A stretch of 64,000 bases of DNA from NCBI RefSeq assembly GCF_009937975.1, contig NZ_AP018441.1:6324001-6388000 (forward strand), given 5' to 3'. Positions within the stretch are counted from its first letter, which is position 1, and every line of letters begins with the position of its first letter. Positions 45,797 through 52,361 of the stretch are shown here, in pieces. The position numbers and the translations under genes are program-made. The stretch comes from Undibacterium sp. YM2. GTDB lineage: Bacteria; Pseudomonadota; Gammaproteobacteria; Burkholderiales; Burkholderiaceae_D. A model generated the notes under the pieces. The model did not search any database and was not told the origin of the DNA. It saw nothing but the letters and a program-made list of their open reading frames with translations.

Positions 45797-45871
45797 TCTT
45801 TGTCGTCTAAAGGTTAGGACAGCTGACTTTCTATCAGCGAATGGCGGTTCGATTCCGCTCAAGGACTCCAG
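45797..45871 (+). tRNA. tRNA-Glu (TTC), with unusual U37
   Basis: Acceptor GTCTTTG/CAAGGAC pairs fully (one G-U). The anticodon arm is GCTGA-CTTTCTA-TCAGC, so position 37 is U instead of the nearly universal purine. The discriminator base is T and CCA is encoded. Confidence 0.85.
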
Positions 45872-45886
45872 TATCAACAGTTTTAA

Positions 45887-45971
45887 GGATGGTTGCCCGA
45901 ACGGTAAGGGGTGCGGCTGTAACCCGCAAGCACGCTAGAAGTAGGTGCTTCAATTCCATCACCATCCACCA
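45887..45971 (+). tRNA. tRNA-Tyr (GTA)
   Basis: Acceptor GGATGGT/ACCATCC, anticodon loop CTGTAAC, long class II variable arm, encoded CCA. The T stem (GGTGC/CCATC) has one mismatch and one G-U pair. Confidence 0.88.
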
Positions 45972-45978
45972 TTTTTTT

Positions 45979-46054
45979 GTGTCTCAAGCTAACCAGGTGA
46001 AAGCGCCGTTTTGAAAAATCGGAGAGCGTGGATCGTTACCACGGGGACGCACCA
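45979..46054 (+). tRNA. Divergent tRNA-Phe (GAA)
   Basis: Acceptor GTGTCTC pairs with GGGACGC (three wobbles); anticodon arm CCGTT-TTGAAAA-ATCGG has one mismatch; T stem CGTGG/CCACG is perfect, but the T-loop is ATCGTTA, lacking T54. CCA is encoded and total length is 76. It is weak enough that a scanner could miss it. Confidence 0.65.
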
Positions 46055-46115
46055 TATTATTCGCAGTAAATAACATGGCATTTTCAATGTCACGTGCAAT
46101 TGCCTTACAGATTAT

Positions 46116-46191
46116 GGGGGTGTAGCTCAGTTGGGAGAGCGCCTGCTTTGCATGCAGTATGTCGTCGGTTCGATTCCGTCCACCTCCACCA
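46116..46191 (+). tRNA. tRNA-Ala (TGC)
   Basis: Acceptor GGGGGTG/CACCTCC, D-arm GCTCAGTTGGGAGAGC, anticodon loop TTTGCAT, T-loop TTCGATT, encoded CCA. Close to ordinary bacterial tRNA-Ala. Confidence 0.95.
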
Positions 46192-46220
46192 TTTTTTCAT
46201 TTCAATAACAGGAGTAAATC

Positions 46221-46289
46221 ATGAAGCGAAAGACCATGCATCGTCAGATGCCACACTTAATCATCTCACGGGATGTAGCTCAAAGGTAG
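46221..46289 (+). CDS. Possible 22-codon leader peptide overlapping tRNA-Lys
   Basis: ATG 46221 follows AGGAG at ideal spacing and reads 22 codons (MKRKTMHRQMPHLII...) to a TAG inside the tRNA-Lys D-loop. The product is very basic. An SD-preceded ORF inside a tRNA array is odd; it may be chance. Confidence 0.25.
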   Translation: MKRKTMHRQMPHLIISRDVAQR

Positions 46290-46342
46290 AGCATCCGGCT
46301 TTTAACCGGACGGCGAGAGTTCGATTCTCTCTATCCCGACCA
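46269..46342 (+). tRNA. tRNA-Lys (TTT)
   Basis: Acceptor CGGGATG/TATCCCG, anticodon loop CTTTTAA in a perfect TCCGG/CCGGA stem, T-arm GAGAG-TTCGATT-CTCTC, encoded CCA. Confidence 0.93.
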
Positions 46343-46392
46343 ACAAGAATATCGATTAAAGCGTAGTCGTTTTAACCGATATTTTTAAGAAT

Positions 46393-46468
46393 TCCCCGAT
46401 AGCTCAGCAGGCAGAGCGGCGTACTGTTAATGCGCATGTCCCTGGTTCGAATCCAGGTCGAGGAGCCA
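46393..46468 (+). tRNA. tRNA-Asn (GTT)
   Basis: Anticodon loop CTGTTAA, T-loop TTCGAAT, encoded CCA. The acceptor TCCCCGA/TCGAGGA has a C-A mismatch at the fourth pair. Confidence 0.92.
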
Positions 46469-46472
46469 TAAC

Positions 46473-46547
46473 GTCCCTTTAGCTCAGTGGGAGAGCAACC
46501 GGCTCATAACCGGTGGGTCGCTGGTTCAAAACCAGCAAGGGGCACCA
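46473..46547 (+). tRNA. tRNA with CAT anticodon (Met, or Ile2 if modified)
   Basis: Acceptor GTCCCTT/AAGGGGC (one G-U), anticodon loop CTCATAA in ACCGG/CCGGT, T-loop TTCAAAA, encoded CCA. Elongator Met and lysidine-Ile cannot be told apart here. Confidence 0.92.
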
Positions 46548-46557
46548 TTTTATCTTT

Positions 46558-46634
46558 ACTTGCATAGCTCAATTGGTCAGAGCGTTGCCTTGATAAGGCA
46601 GAGGCTGATGGTTCAATTCCATCTGCAAGTACCA
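46558..46634 (+). tRNA. tRNA-Ile (GAT)
   Basis: Perfect acceptor ACTTGCA/TGCAAGT, anticodon loop TTGATAA in a GCC/GGC stem, T-loop TTCAATT, encoded CCA. Confidence 0.94.
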
Positions 46635-46641
46635 GTTTTTG

Positions 46642-46669
46642 TATGCATTTCATCAGCATGAAATGCATA
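46642..46669. other. Perfect 12-bp hairpin between tRNA-Ile and tRNA-Trp
   Basis: TATGCATTTCAT and ATGAAATGCATA are exact reverse complements around a 4-nt loop. It has no T run, so it is more likely an RNA-processing structure than a terminator. Confidence 0.6.
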
Positions 46670-46675
46670 GCCATT

Positions 46676-46751
46676 ATCTCAGTAGCTCAATTGGCAGAGT
46701 CGCGGTCTCCAAAACCGAAGGTTGCAGGTTCAAGTCCTGCCTGGGATGCCA
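46676..46751 (+). tRNA. tRNA-Trp (CCA)
   Basis: Acceptor ATCTCAG/CTGGGAT, anticodon loop CTCCAAA, T-arm GCAGG-TTCAAGT-CCTGC, G discriminator, encoded CCA. Confidence 0.93.
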
Positions 46752-46761
46752 AACATTTTTT

Positions 46762-46837
46762 CTCGCCTTAGCTCAGTTGGAAGAGCGCAACAATACGAAT
46801 GTTGAGGCCGCAGGTTCGACCCCTGCAGGCGGGTCCA
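46762..46837 (+). tRNA. tRNA-Arg (ACG)
   Basis: Acceptor CTCGCCT/AGGCGGG, anticodon arm CAACA-ATACGAA-TGTTG, T-loop TTCGACC, encoded CCA. Position 32 is A, which is unusual. Confidence 0.9.
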
Positions 46838-46914
46838 GTTTTACCGTGTGATCATGTGATCCTCACTACCTCACCAGTGGGATGTGTACACACACATGCG
46901 CGGTATTTTTTGAA

Positions 46915-47003
46915 GGAAGATTCGCATAATGGTATTGCACCGGGTTGCTAACCCGGCGGGCTTGCAAGAGCCTATGTGCGTTCGAGTCGCACATCTTCCG
47001 CCA
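46915..47003 (+). tRNA. tRNA-Ser (GCT)
   Basis: Class II with long variable arm. Acceptor GGAAGAT/ATCTTCC, anticodon loop TTGCTAA in CGGGT/ACCCG, G discriminator, encoded CCA. Confidence 0.93.
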
Positions 47004-47009
47004 GTTTTC

Positions 47010-47086
47010 GCCGGTTTAGCTCAGTCTGGTAGAGCAACTGATTTGTAATCAGTGGGTCGCGGGTTCGAATCCTGCAGCCGGCACCA
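47010..47086 (+). tRNA. tRNA-Thr (TGT)
   Basis: Acceptor GCCGGTT/AGCCGGC, anticodon loop TTTGTAA in ACTGA/TCAGT, T-loop TTCGAAT, encoded CCA. Confidence 0.95.
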
Positions 47087-47091
47087 GTTTT

Positions 47092-47166
47092 GCCCTATTA
47101 ACTCAATGGTAGAGTCCCCGCCTGTCTAGCGGGTTGCCAGCGGTTCGATTCCGCTATAGGGCGCCA
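47092..47166 (+). tRNA. tRNA-Asp (GTC), with unusual U37
   Basis: Perfect acceptor GCCCTAT/ATAGGGC, anticodon arm CCCGC-CTGTCTA-GCGGG, G discriminator as expected for Asp, encoded CCA. Position 37 is U rather than a purine, the same oddity as in the array's tRNA-Glu. Confidence 0.9.
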
Positions 47167-47171
47167 TCTAT

Positions 47172-47257
47172 GGAAGCGTGGCAGAGTGGTAATGCAACTG
47201 TCTTGAAAACAGTAGGCTCGCAAGGGCCCGTGAGTTCGAATCTCACCGCTTCCTCCA
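47172..47257 (+). tRNA. tRNA-Ser (TGA)
   Basis: Class II. Acceptor GGAAGCG/CGCTTCC, anticodon loop CTTGAAA in ACTGT/ACAGT, encoded CCA. The discriminator is T where Ser tRNAs usually have G. Confidence 0.92.
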
Positions 47258-47408
47258 TTTAGTAAGTAGCATCACATGATTCATATTTATGGAGCAGTCT
47301 CCAGATAGGTTACGCTCCATATCGTTTCATGTCTCAGGGATTATTCTGATGCTCTTCCGGCCACCAGGCATTTCGAAAGTTTATCTGCCTGGTAGCACAT
47401 ATCATTAC
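47258..47408. other. Spacer in the tRNA array with hairpins
   Basis: No intact tRNA is seen. It contains GGAGC...GCTCC and ACCAGGCA...TGCCTGGT pairings that might be decayed tRNA arms, but no cloverleaf could be built. Confidence 0.35.
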
Positions 47409-47484
47409 GCGTCAGTAGCTCAAAGGATAGAGCCCCGGTCTTCTACACCGACTGTTGCGAGTTCAAATCCCGCCTGACGCACCA
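47409..47484 (+). tRNA. tRNA-Arg (TCT)
   Basis: Perfect acceptor GCGTCAG/CTGACGC, anticodon loop CTTCTAC with a 4-bp stem CGGT/ACCG, T-loop TTCAAAT, encoded CCA. Confidence 0.92.
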
Positions 47485-47489
47485 TCTTT

Positions 47490-47536
47490 GATCGCCACAC
47501 ACAGACCCGTTTCGGCCTTGCCGATTCGTGGCGATC
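47490..47536. other. Hairpin between the last two tRNAs
   Basis: GATCGCCAC pairs perfectly with GTGGCGATC around a 29-nt loop. No T run follows, so transcription may continue to the last tRNA. Confidence 0.45.
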
Positions 47537-47558
47537 ATTCCTCCATACCTTGATCATA

Positions 47559-47634
47559 CGAGATTTAGCTCAGTTGGCAGAGCATTCGCTTCATATGCGA
47601 GCGGTCGCTGGTTCAAATCCAGCAATCTCGACCA
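47559..47634 (+). tRNA. tRNA with CAT anticodon (Met, or Ile2 if modified)
   Basis: Perfect acceptor CGAGATT/AATCTCG, anticodon loop TTCATAT, T-loop TTCAAAT, encoded CCA. Last gene of the array; no terminator is visible before the RNA ligase gene 86 bp downstream. Confidence 0.93.
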
Positions 47635-47720
47635 CTATTCCCTGTTTTCATCCCCCACTTAATTCCATTCGCTTACAATTGCCTTCATTCAAAAATACAT
47701 AAAAATAAAAAGGAATATCC

Positions 47721-48749
47721 ATGAGAAAATTAGTCACTATCAGAACCGTCAGCAGTATCAGGCCTATCCCTGATGCAGATGCCATAGAATGCGCCAGCGT
47801 GGATGGCTGGTCTGTGGTCGTCAAGAAAAATGAATTCCAGGTTGGTGATGCCTGTGTCTATTTTGAGATCGATTCCTTCTTGCCTTTGAGCGATGCACGT
47901 TTTGCTTTTCTTGAAAAAAATAAAGTCATCTGGAATGAAAAAACCGGAATAAGGCTGCGCACGATTAAACTGCGTGGCCAGATTTCACAGGGCATGATAC
48001 TGCCGCTGAAAAATTTCCCGGAACTGGCTGAGCACAGCAATGCCAAAGATATGGATTTCAGCGAAATGCTGGGCATAGAAAAATGGGAGCCAGTCATTCC
48101 AGCCTCACTGTCTGGTGAGGTGGAAGGCGCTTTTCCCGAATATATACGCAAGACTGATCAGGAGCGTATACAGAATCTGACTGAAGTCTTGAGTACTCAG
48201 GCACAAGAAGAATTTGAAGTCACCATCAAGCTCGATGGTTCCAGCATGACGGTCTTTCACAATGCAGGTATCTCTGGAGTGTGCGGCAGGAACTGGTGGA
48301 TCAGGGAATCTGAAGTCAATAGCCTGTGGCGTGTGGCAAAGCAAAATCAGATACTGACTGCGCTGCTTGCCTATGGCCGCAATCTGGCACTGCAAGGTGA
48401 GATCATAGGTGAAGGCATACAGGGTAATCCTGAAAAGATGCGCGGCCAGGATTTTTATCTGTTCGATATTTTTGATATAGATGCCAGCAGATATCTGGGC
48501 AGGGCAGAACGTCAGGAAGTATTGGCAGCACTGCGTGCCCTGGGGGCTACTGTGCATGAAGTACCGTGGCTGGAAAACATGACACTGGAACGCTTTGCTG
48601 GCGATGTGAGTAAAGTGCTGGACTATGCTGAGGGTGGTTCGCTGAACCCGGCGACAGCCAGGGAAGGTGTAGTCTTCAAGCGTCTGGATGGCAGCATGTC
48701 ATTCAAGGCGATTTCAAACACATATTTGTTGAAACACGGAGACAGGTAG
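47721..48749 (+). CDS. ATP-dependent RNA ligase (OB-fold + adenylyltransferase, Rnl5/DraRnl-like)
   Basis: A 342-residue enzyme that seals RNA nicks through an enzyme-AMP intermediate. Residues 1-110 look like the N-terminal OB-like domain seen in Deinococcus RNA ligase (DAIECASVDGWSVVVKKNEF...GDACVYFEIDSFLP). The ligase domain has all nucleotidyltransferase motifs: I, K170-L-D-G; Ia/III, CGRNWW and LQGEIIGEGIQGN; IIIa, FYLFDIFDI; IV, EGVVFK; V, SFKAIS. ATG 47721 follows AAAAAGGA. It lies directly behind the tRNA array with no terminator between and 7 bp before a nucleotidyltransferase gene, which argues for a tRNA-repair role. Rnl2-type substrate preference cannot be excluded. Confidence 0.9.
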   Translation: MRKLVTIRTVSSIRPIPDADAIECASVDGWSVVVKKNEFQVGDACVYFEIDSFLPLSDARFAFLEKNKVIWNEKTGIRLRTIKLRGQISQGMILPLKNFPELAEHSNAKDMDFSEMLGIEKWEPVIPASLSGEVEGAFPEYIRKTDQERIQNLTEVLSTQAQEEFEVTIKLDGSSMTVFHNAGISGVCGRNWWIRESEVNSLWRVAKQNQILTALLAYGRNLALQGEIIGEGIQGNPEKMRGQDFYLFDIFDIDASRYLGRAERQEVLAALRALGATVHEVPWLENMTLERFAGDVSKVLDYAEGGSLNPATAREGVVFKRLDGSMSFKAISNTYLLKHGDR

Positions 48750-48756
48750 GAAGATC

Positions 48757-49812
48757 ATGGGTGGAAATGCATTAAAAGCTGAGTCAGTTCGTTTGCCTGC
48801 TGCACGCTATCGCGAAGTGGAACATGAAGCTGTGACTACACTACAGCGGCATTTTCCACAACGCCGTATCGAGGCAATCATCGCTTATGCTGACAAGGCA
48901 GACTTTGGTGATCTCGATATTTTGATCGAAGCTGGTGATGACTACGATGCAGCGCAAGTTGCTACAGCATTGCAGGCGACCGAAATCGTCTTGAATGGCG
49001 ACGTCACCAGCATAGGCCTGGCGGTAACAGAAGGCGTGTTCCAGCTTGATCTGATCAGGACAGAATCTGCGTCATTTGATTTTGCTTCTCGCTATTTTGG
49101 CTACAATGATTTTGGTAATCTGATAGGCCGCATAGCGCATAAATTTGGTGCCAAGTTTGGTCATCTGGGCTTGCTGTATCCACTACGTGCACCGGATGAC
49201 AAAGATCATTTGCTTGCAGAATTGTGCATTACCAGGGATTTTAGTGAGGCACTGAAGCTGTTGGGCTATGATGCCCTGCTGTATGAGAATATGCGCGTGG
49301 GTGGGCAATTCAAAAACCTGCAAGATATCTTTCGCTATGTTGTGTCTTCGCCCTATGTCAATCGCGAGATTTATCTGCTGGATAACCGTAATCACAAGGC
49401 CAGGATACGTGACGCCAAACGGGCAACTTACAATGCCTTTTTATCGTGGCTGGATGAGCAGGATGAAATCACACTGCCAGCCTATCCTTGGGCAGAAGCA
49501 GGCACGGCTGCACGTGATGAGCAAAAACAGGAATTTCTGGAAGCGACTTTTTTGCGCTTTCCTGACTTCAAGCAGGCTTATGATCAGGCGCTGGTAAAGT
49601 ACGCCCGCAAGAAACAATTGAAACAACAATTCAATGGTGAGCTTGCGGCTGACATCACTGGCCTGTCTGGCAAACGGCTAGGTGAATTGATGGCGCAAGT
49701 GCGTCATTCATTTATTGATGAAACCAGTTTTGAAAACTTCTTTCTTGAAGCTGACCCTGACACTGTCAAAGCCAGGTTTTTAAAGGAAGCGGCATTACTC
49801 CTGCCGTCATGA
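48757..49812 (+). CDS. Predicted pol-beta-type nucleotidyltransferase partner of the RNA ligase
   Basis: A 351-residue soluble protein. Residues 1-110 carry a nucleotidyltransferase core: FGDLDILI supplies the D52-x-D54 pair and FQLDLIR the third carboxylate, D98. The usual upstream G-S pair is not obvious. The rest is helical and contains FGYNDFGNLIGRIAHKFG and a C-terminal helical bundle with many basic residues (KYARKKQLKQQF), fitting RNA binding. The start has AGGAAG and lies 7 bp after the ligase stop, so the two are co-translated. I infer end-addition or end-repair before ligation. I know no named family for it. Confidence 0.7.
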   Translation: MGGNALKAESVRLPAARYREVEHEAVTTLQRHFPQRRIEAIIAYADKADFGDLDILIEAGDDYDAAQVATALQATEIVLNGDVTSIGLAVTEGVFQLDLIRTESASFDFASRYFGYNDFGNLIGRIAHKFGAKFGHLGLLYPLRAPDDKDHLLAELCITRDFSEALKLLGYDALLYENMRVGGQFKNLQDIFRYVVSSPYVNREIYLLDNRNHKARIRDAKRATYNAFLSWLDEQDEITLPAYPWAEAGTAARDEQKQEFLEATFLRFPDFKQAYDQALVKYARKKQLKQQFNGELAADITGLSGKRLGELMAQVRHSFIDETSFENFFLEADPDTVKARFLKEAALLLPS

Positions 49813-49839
49813 ACTTCCCAAATAAGGCTGCCTGCGCAA

Positions 49840-51222
49840 TCAGGGGGTAACCAGGCCATCCATACGGACTACTTCAAAGCTGCTGCCCTTGACACTGCCC
49901 AGTTCTGACACCAGTTTATCGTTATTCCAGCGTGCATCTGGTGCGCCGCTGATATACCAGTTGAAACCATTGTCGGCCACCAGCATGCCGTAGGTTTTCA
50001 TGGCTTGCAGGATGGCTTTGCTTTCATTGGAAAAATTCGCAGGTATCTGGTAACTGGCTTTCAGGCGCACGCGCATGCCCATGGGTGGCAGGGTATTGCT
50101 GGTATTCGATGAAGCGTAATGCGTCGCTGGTGGCACATAGGCGCGACGGGTGCGGCTGACAGTAAAGCGGAAGGCATGACGTATCATGCCGCTGGCAGCT
50201 TCTTCATAGCGTACCAGGCCAGGGAAGATGGGCAGGCCTGCGGCATCTGCACTGGTCCAGCCTGGTTTGCCACCGGGTCTGACTGTATTGGATGTCAGGT
50301 CAAATATCGCACCGCCACTGACTTTCCAGCTCCCGCCTGTTTGTGGATAGGCATTGCCAACTTCATACAGACGATTGGCATCGCGGTCTATGACCAGAAC
50401 GTGGCGATCGCCATTAAAGCTGCTGCCGTTGGCTTTTTGCCCTTCTATCGGTGCGTTGGTTGGTATGGGGTAAGGGCCGGGTTCGCTCTCATCGCCATAA
50501 TCCGTAAATTGCACGCTGACCTTGGGCTGGCTGCCTGCGACAACGACATAGGGTATGCCTATCGGTGAGCCGTCATACAGGCCAGCACCAAAATCAGGAT
50601 GCAGGCCTGTACCCAGACCTATGCTACTGATCAGTGCGTCTGACGCAGGATCGACAGGCGCGGCTGAGATATCCGTATTCCAGGCATTATTGGCAGGGAA
50701 AGGCAGGCTGCCATTCAGATTGGCACCTGCACCCAGGTCAGCCTTGCGCAAATCGCCATACACTGCATTGCCTGCCGTGTTACCTGTACCTGCGCTGTTC
50801 ACGGTCACTGTGACCGTAGCACTGGTATTGCAAGCAGTGCTGCAGGCAGAATTACTGGCTGTCAGTGTATAAGTCGTGGTCGTAGCCGGATTGACTGCAA
50901 GGCTGTTGCCAATAAGCGTAGTACCATTCAGCGTCAGGCCGGTGGCACCAGTGACTGTCCAGCTCAGTTGTGTACTTGACCCGGCATTGATGCTCGCAGG
51001 ATTGGCGCTAAAGCTATTGATCACTGGCGCAGTGGCAGTCGTGGTTCCTGTCGTGCCTGTAGTGCCACCAGTACCCATTGTGCCTGTGCCAGTCGTGCCC
51101 GTATTAGCAGGCGCAGAACCGCCACCACCGCCACCGCAAGCGGTGAGAGTCAATATCAATGCGAGAGCAGACAGTTTTGCTGGGTAATTTGGTAGCATGA
51201 TTTTATTCTTGGCATACGGCAT
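49840..51222 (-). CDS. Secreted lipoprotein with Ig-like domain, unknown function
   Basis: A 460-residue lipoprotein: lipobox LTAC followed by a run of six Gly and a Thr/Gly-rich tether. Residues about 65-145 look like a bacterial Ig-like module (INSFSANPASINAGSSTQLSW). The rest is a conserved domain of soil bacteria (FPANNAWNTDISAAPVD, GIPYVVVAGSQPKV, NGDRHVLVIDRDANRLYE, TSADAAGLPIFPGLVRYEE, YGMLVADNGFNWYISGAPD) with no known function. An in-frame ATG eight codons in is an alternative start. It interrupts the plus-strand RNA-repair genes in opposite orientation, so it is probably not part of that system. Confidence 0.82.
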   Translation of the reverse strand: MPYAKNKIMLPNYPAKLSALALILTLTACGGGGGGSAPANTGTTGTGTMGTGGTTGTTGTTTATAPVINSFSANPASINAGSSTQLSWTVTGATGLTLNGTTLIGNSLAVNPATTTTYTLTASNSACSTACNTSATVTVTVNSAGTGNTAGNAVYGDLRKADLGAGANLNGSLPFPANNAWNTDISAAPVDPASDALISSIGLGTGLHPDFGAGLYDGSPIGIPYVVVAGSQPKVSVQFTDYGDESEPGPYPIPTNAPIEGQKANGSSFNGDRHVLVIDRDANRLYEVGNAYPQTGGSWKVSGGAIFDLTSNTVRPGGKPGWTSADAAGLPIFPGLVRYEEAASGMIRHAFRFTVSRTRRAYVPPATHYASSNTSNTLPPMGMRVRLKASYQIPANFSNESKAILQAMKTYGMLVADNGFNWYISGAPDARWNNDKLVSELGSVKGSSFEVVRMDGLVTP

Positions 51223-51337
51223 GGGAAAATCAGACTAGTCTTGAAATCCTGAGCCGACAATACGAATTGCATTTCCTTACAAATTGCCAGACTGAAAACA
51301 TGTATCATTTTTTGCAAAACCATTCTCAAAGATCATC

Positions 51338-52156
51338 ATGAACACGACTACCCTGCCACTGGAAGAACAAGAACATCCCATAGATCCGGCGATACGCGCA
51401 GAGATCAATGCGACCCTGCAACGCATAGAACAGACGCATGATGTTAAAGTTTTGTTCGCCTGCGAATCAGGCAGCCGTGGCTGGGGCTTTGCTTCCCCAG
51501 ACAGCGACTATGATGTGCGTTTTATCTATGCCAACAAGCTCGATTGGTACCTGACCGTCTTCCCTGGGCGCGACGTCATCGAATTGCCTGTTAATGAAAT
51601 CTATGATGTCAGCGGCTGGGATGTGCGCAAGGCCCTGGGCTTGCTGCGCAATGGCAATGCGACCTTGATAGAGTGGCTGTCTTCACCGGTAGTGTATGCC
51701 GCTGATCCGGGTTTCCTGCAAGCCTTGCAGGCAGCCGCAAGAGAAGTACACAGGCCGGAAAGGGCTTATTACCATTACCTGCACATGGCCAGCAAAAACT
51801 ATCGCGAGCACTTACAAGGTGAAATGGTCAAGCTGAAAAAATACCTGTATGTCTTGCGCCCCTTGCTGGCCTGTCTGTGGATAGAGCGCGACCTGGGCCC
51901 TGTACCCATGCGTTTTCAGGACATGGTGGATGCGACTGTTGAAGATCAGGAATTGCTGGCAGCCATCGCCGAATTGCTCGTCATCAAACGCCGTGCCAAG
52001 GAATCAGAATTATCTGTTCCCATGCCCGTCATCAACCGCTTTATTGAAAGCCAGCTGGAAAGGCTGGACAGTGTCAGGACCAGCAGCACCGGCGATATGG
52101 ATTTCTCTGTGCTTGACCGGCTTTTGCTGGAGACGGTGATGAAAAAGACCGCGTAA
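51338..52156 (+). CDS. RlaP-family nucleotidyltransferase (RNA-repair associated, YcgL-like)
   Basis: A 272-residue protein. The active-site block ESGSRGWGFASPDSDYDVRF (G45-S46 with D57 and D59) is diagnostic of COG3541/PF10127, named RlaP for RNA-repair-pathway polymerase-beta-like enzymes, which occur with RNA ligases in predicted repair operons. The second part (ASKNYREHLQGEMVKLKKYLYVLRPL, then RFQDMVDATV) is the family helical domain. The start ATG 51338 has only a weak ribosome site. It lies 1.5 kb from the RNA ligase on the same strand, separated by a lipoprotein gene, and it strengthens the case for an RNA-repair locus here. Confidence 0.88.
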   Translation: MNTTTLPLEEQEHPIDPAIRAEINATLQRIEQTHDVKVLFACESGSRGWGFASPDSDYDVRFIYANKLDWYLTVFPGRDVIELPVNEIYDVSGWDVRKALGLLRNGNATLIEWLSSPVVYAADPGFLQALQAAAREVHRPERAYYHYLHMASKNYREHLQGEMVKLKKYLYVLRPLLACLWIERDLGPVPMRFQDMVDATVEDQELLAAIAELLVIKRRAKESELSVPMPVINRFIESQLERLDSVRTSSTGDMDFSVLDRLLLETVMKKTA

Positions 52157-52159
52157 ATT

Positions 52160-52224
52160 GGTAAGGTGCGCCGTGCGCACCGTTGTCCTTGCCATAAAAA
52201 GCGGTGCGCATGGCGCACCCTACC
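52160..52224. repeat. REP-type repeat, paired inverted copies
   Basis: Two 23-bp arms, 52160-52182 and 52202-52224, are reverse complements at 21 of 23 positions; each is itself near-palindromic (GGTGCGCCGTGCGCACC). This matches the GTAG-type REP doublets common in beta- and gammaproteobacteria. Confidence 0.82.
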
Positions 52225-52361
52225 AGACGCAGACTGGCGTTAAAATAACTGGCACAAGTAGCTCATTTAATTTTGCAACAATCGTAAGAAAATTGAGCCT
52301 GCCAACAGAGAATCGCAATTTCACCCATAATGGTTTTCTCTCCATTTGAAATTGCAGGCTC

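Noticed and set aside
46094..46366. 90-codon reading frame across tRNA-Ala and tRNA-Lys
   Set aside because: It overlaps two good tRNAs, and its residues are read-through of the cloverleafs.
46639..46851. 70-codon reading frame across tRNA-Trp and tRNA-Arg
   Set aside because: Translation of tRNA sequence; no coding signature.
45615..47634. CRISPR-like array
   Set aside because: Regular spacing comes from tRNA genes; units differ in sequence and fold as cloverleafs. No CRISPR repeats were seen anywhere in the window.
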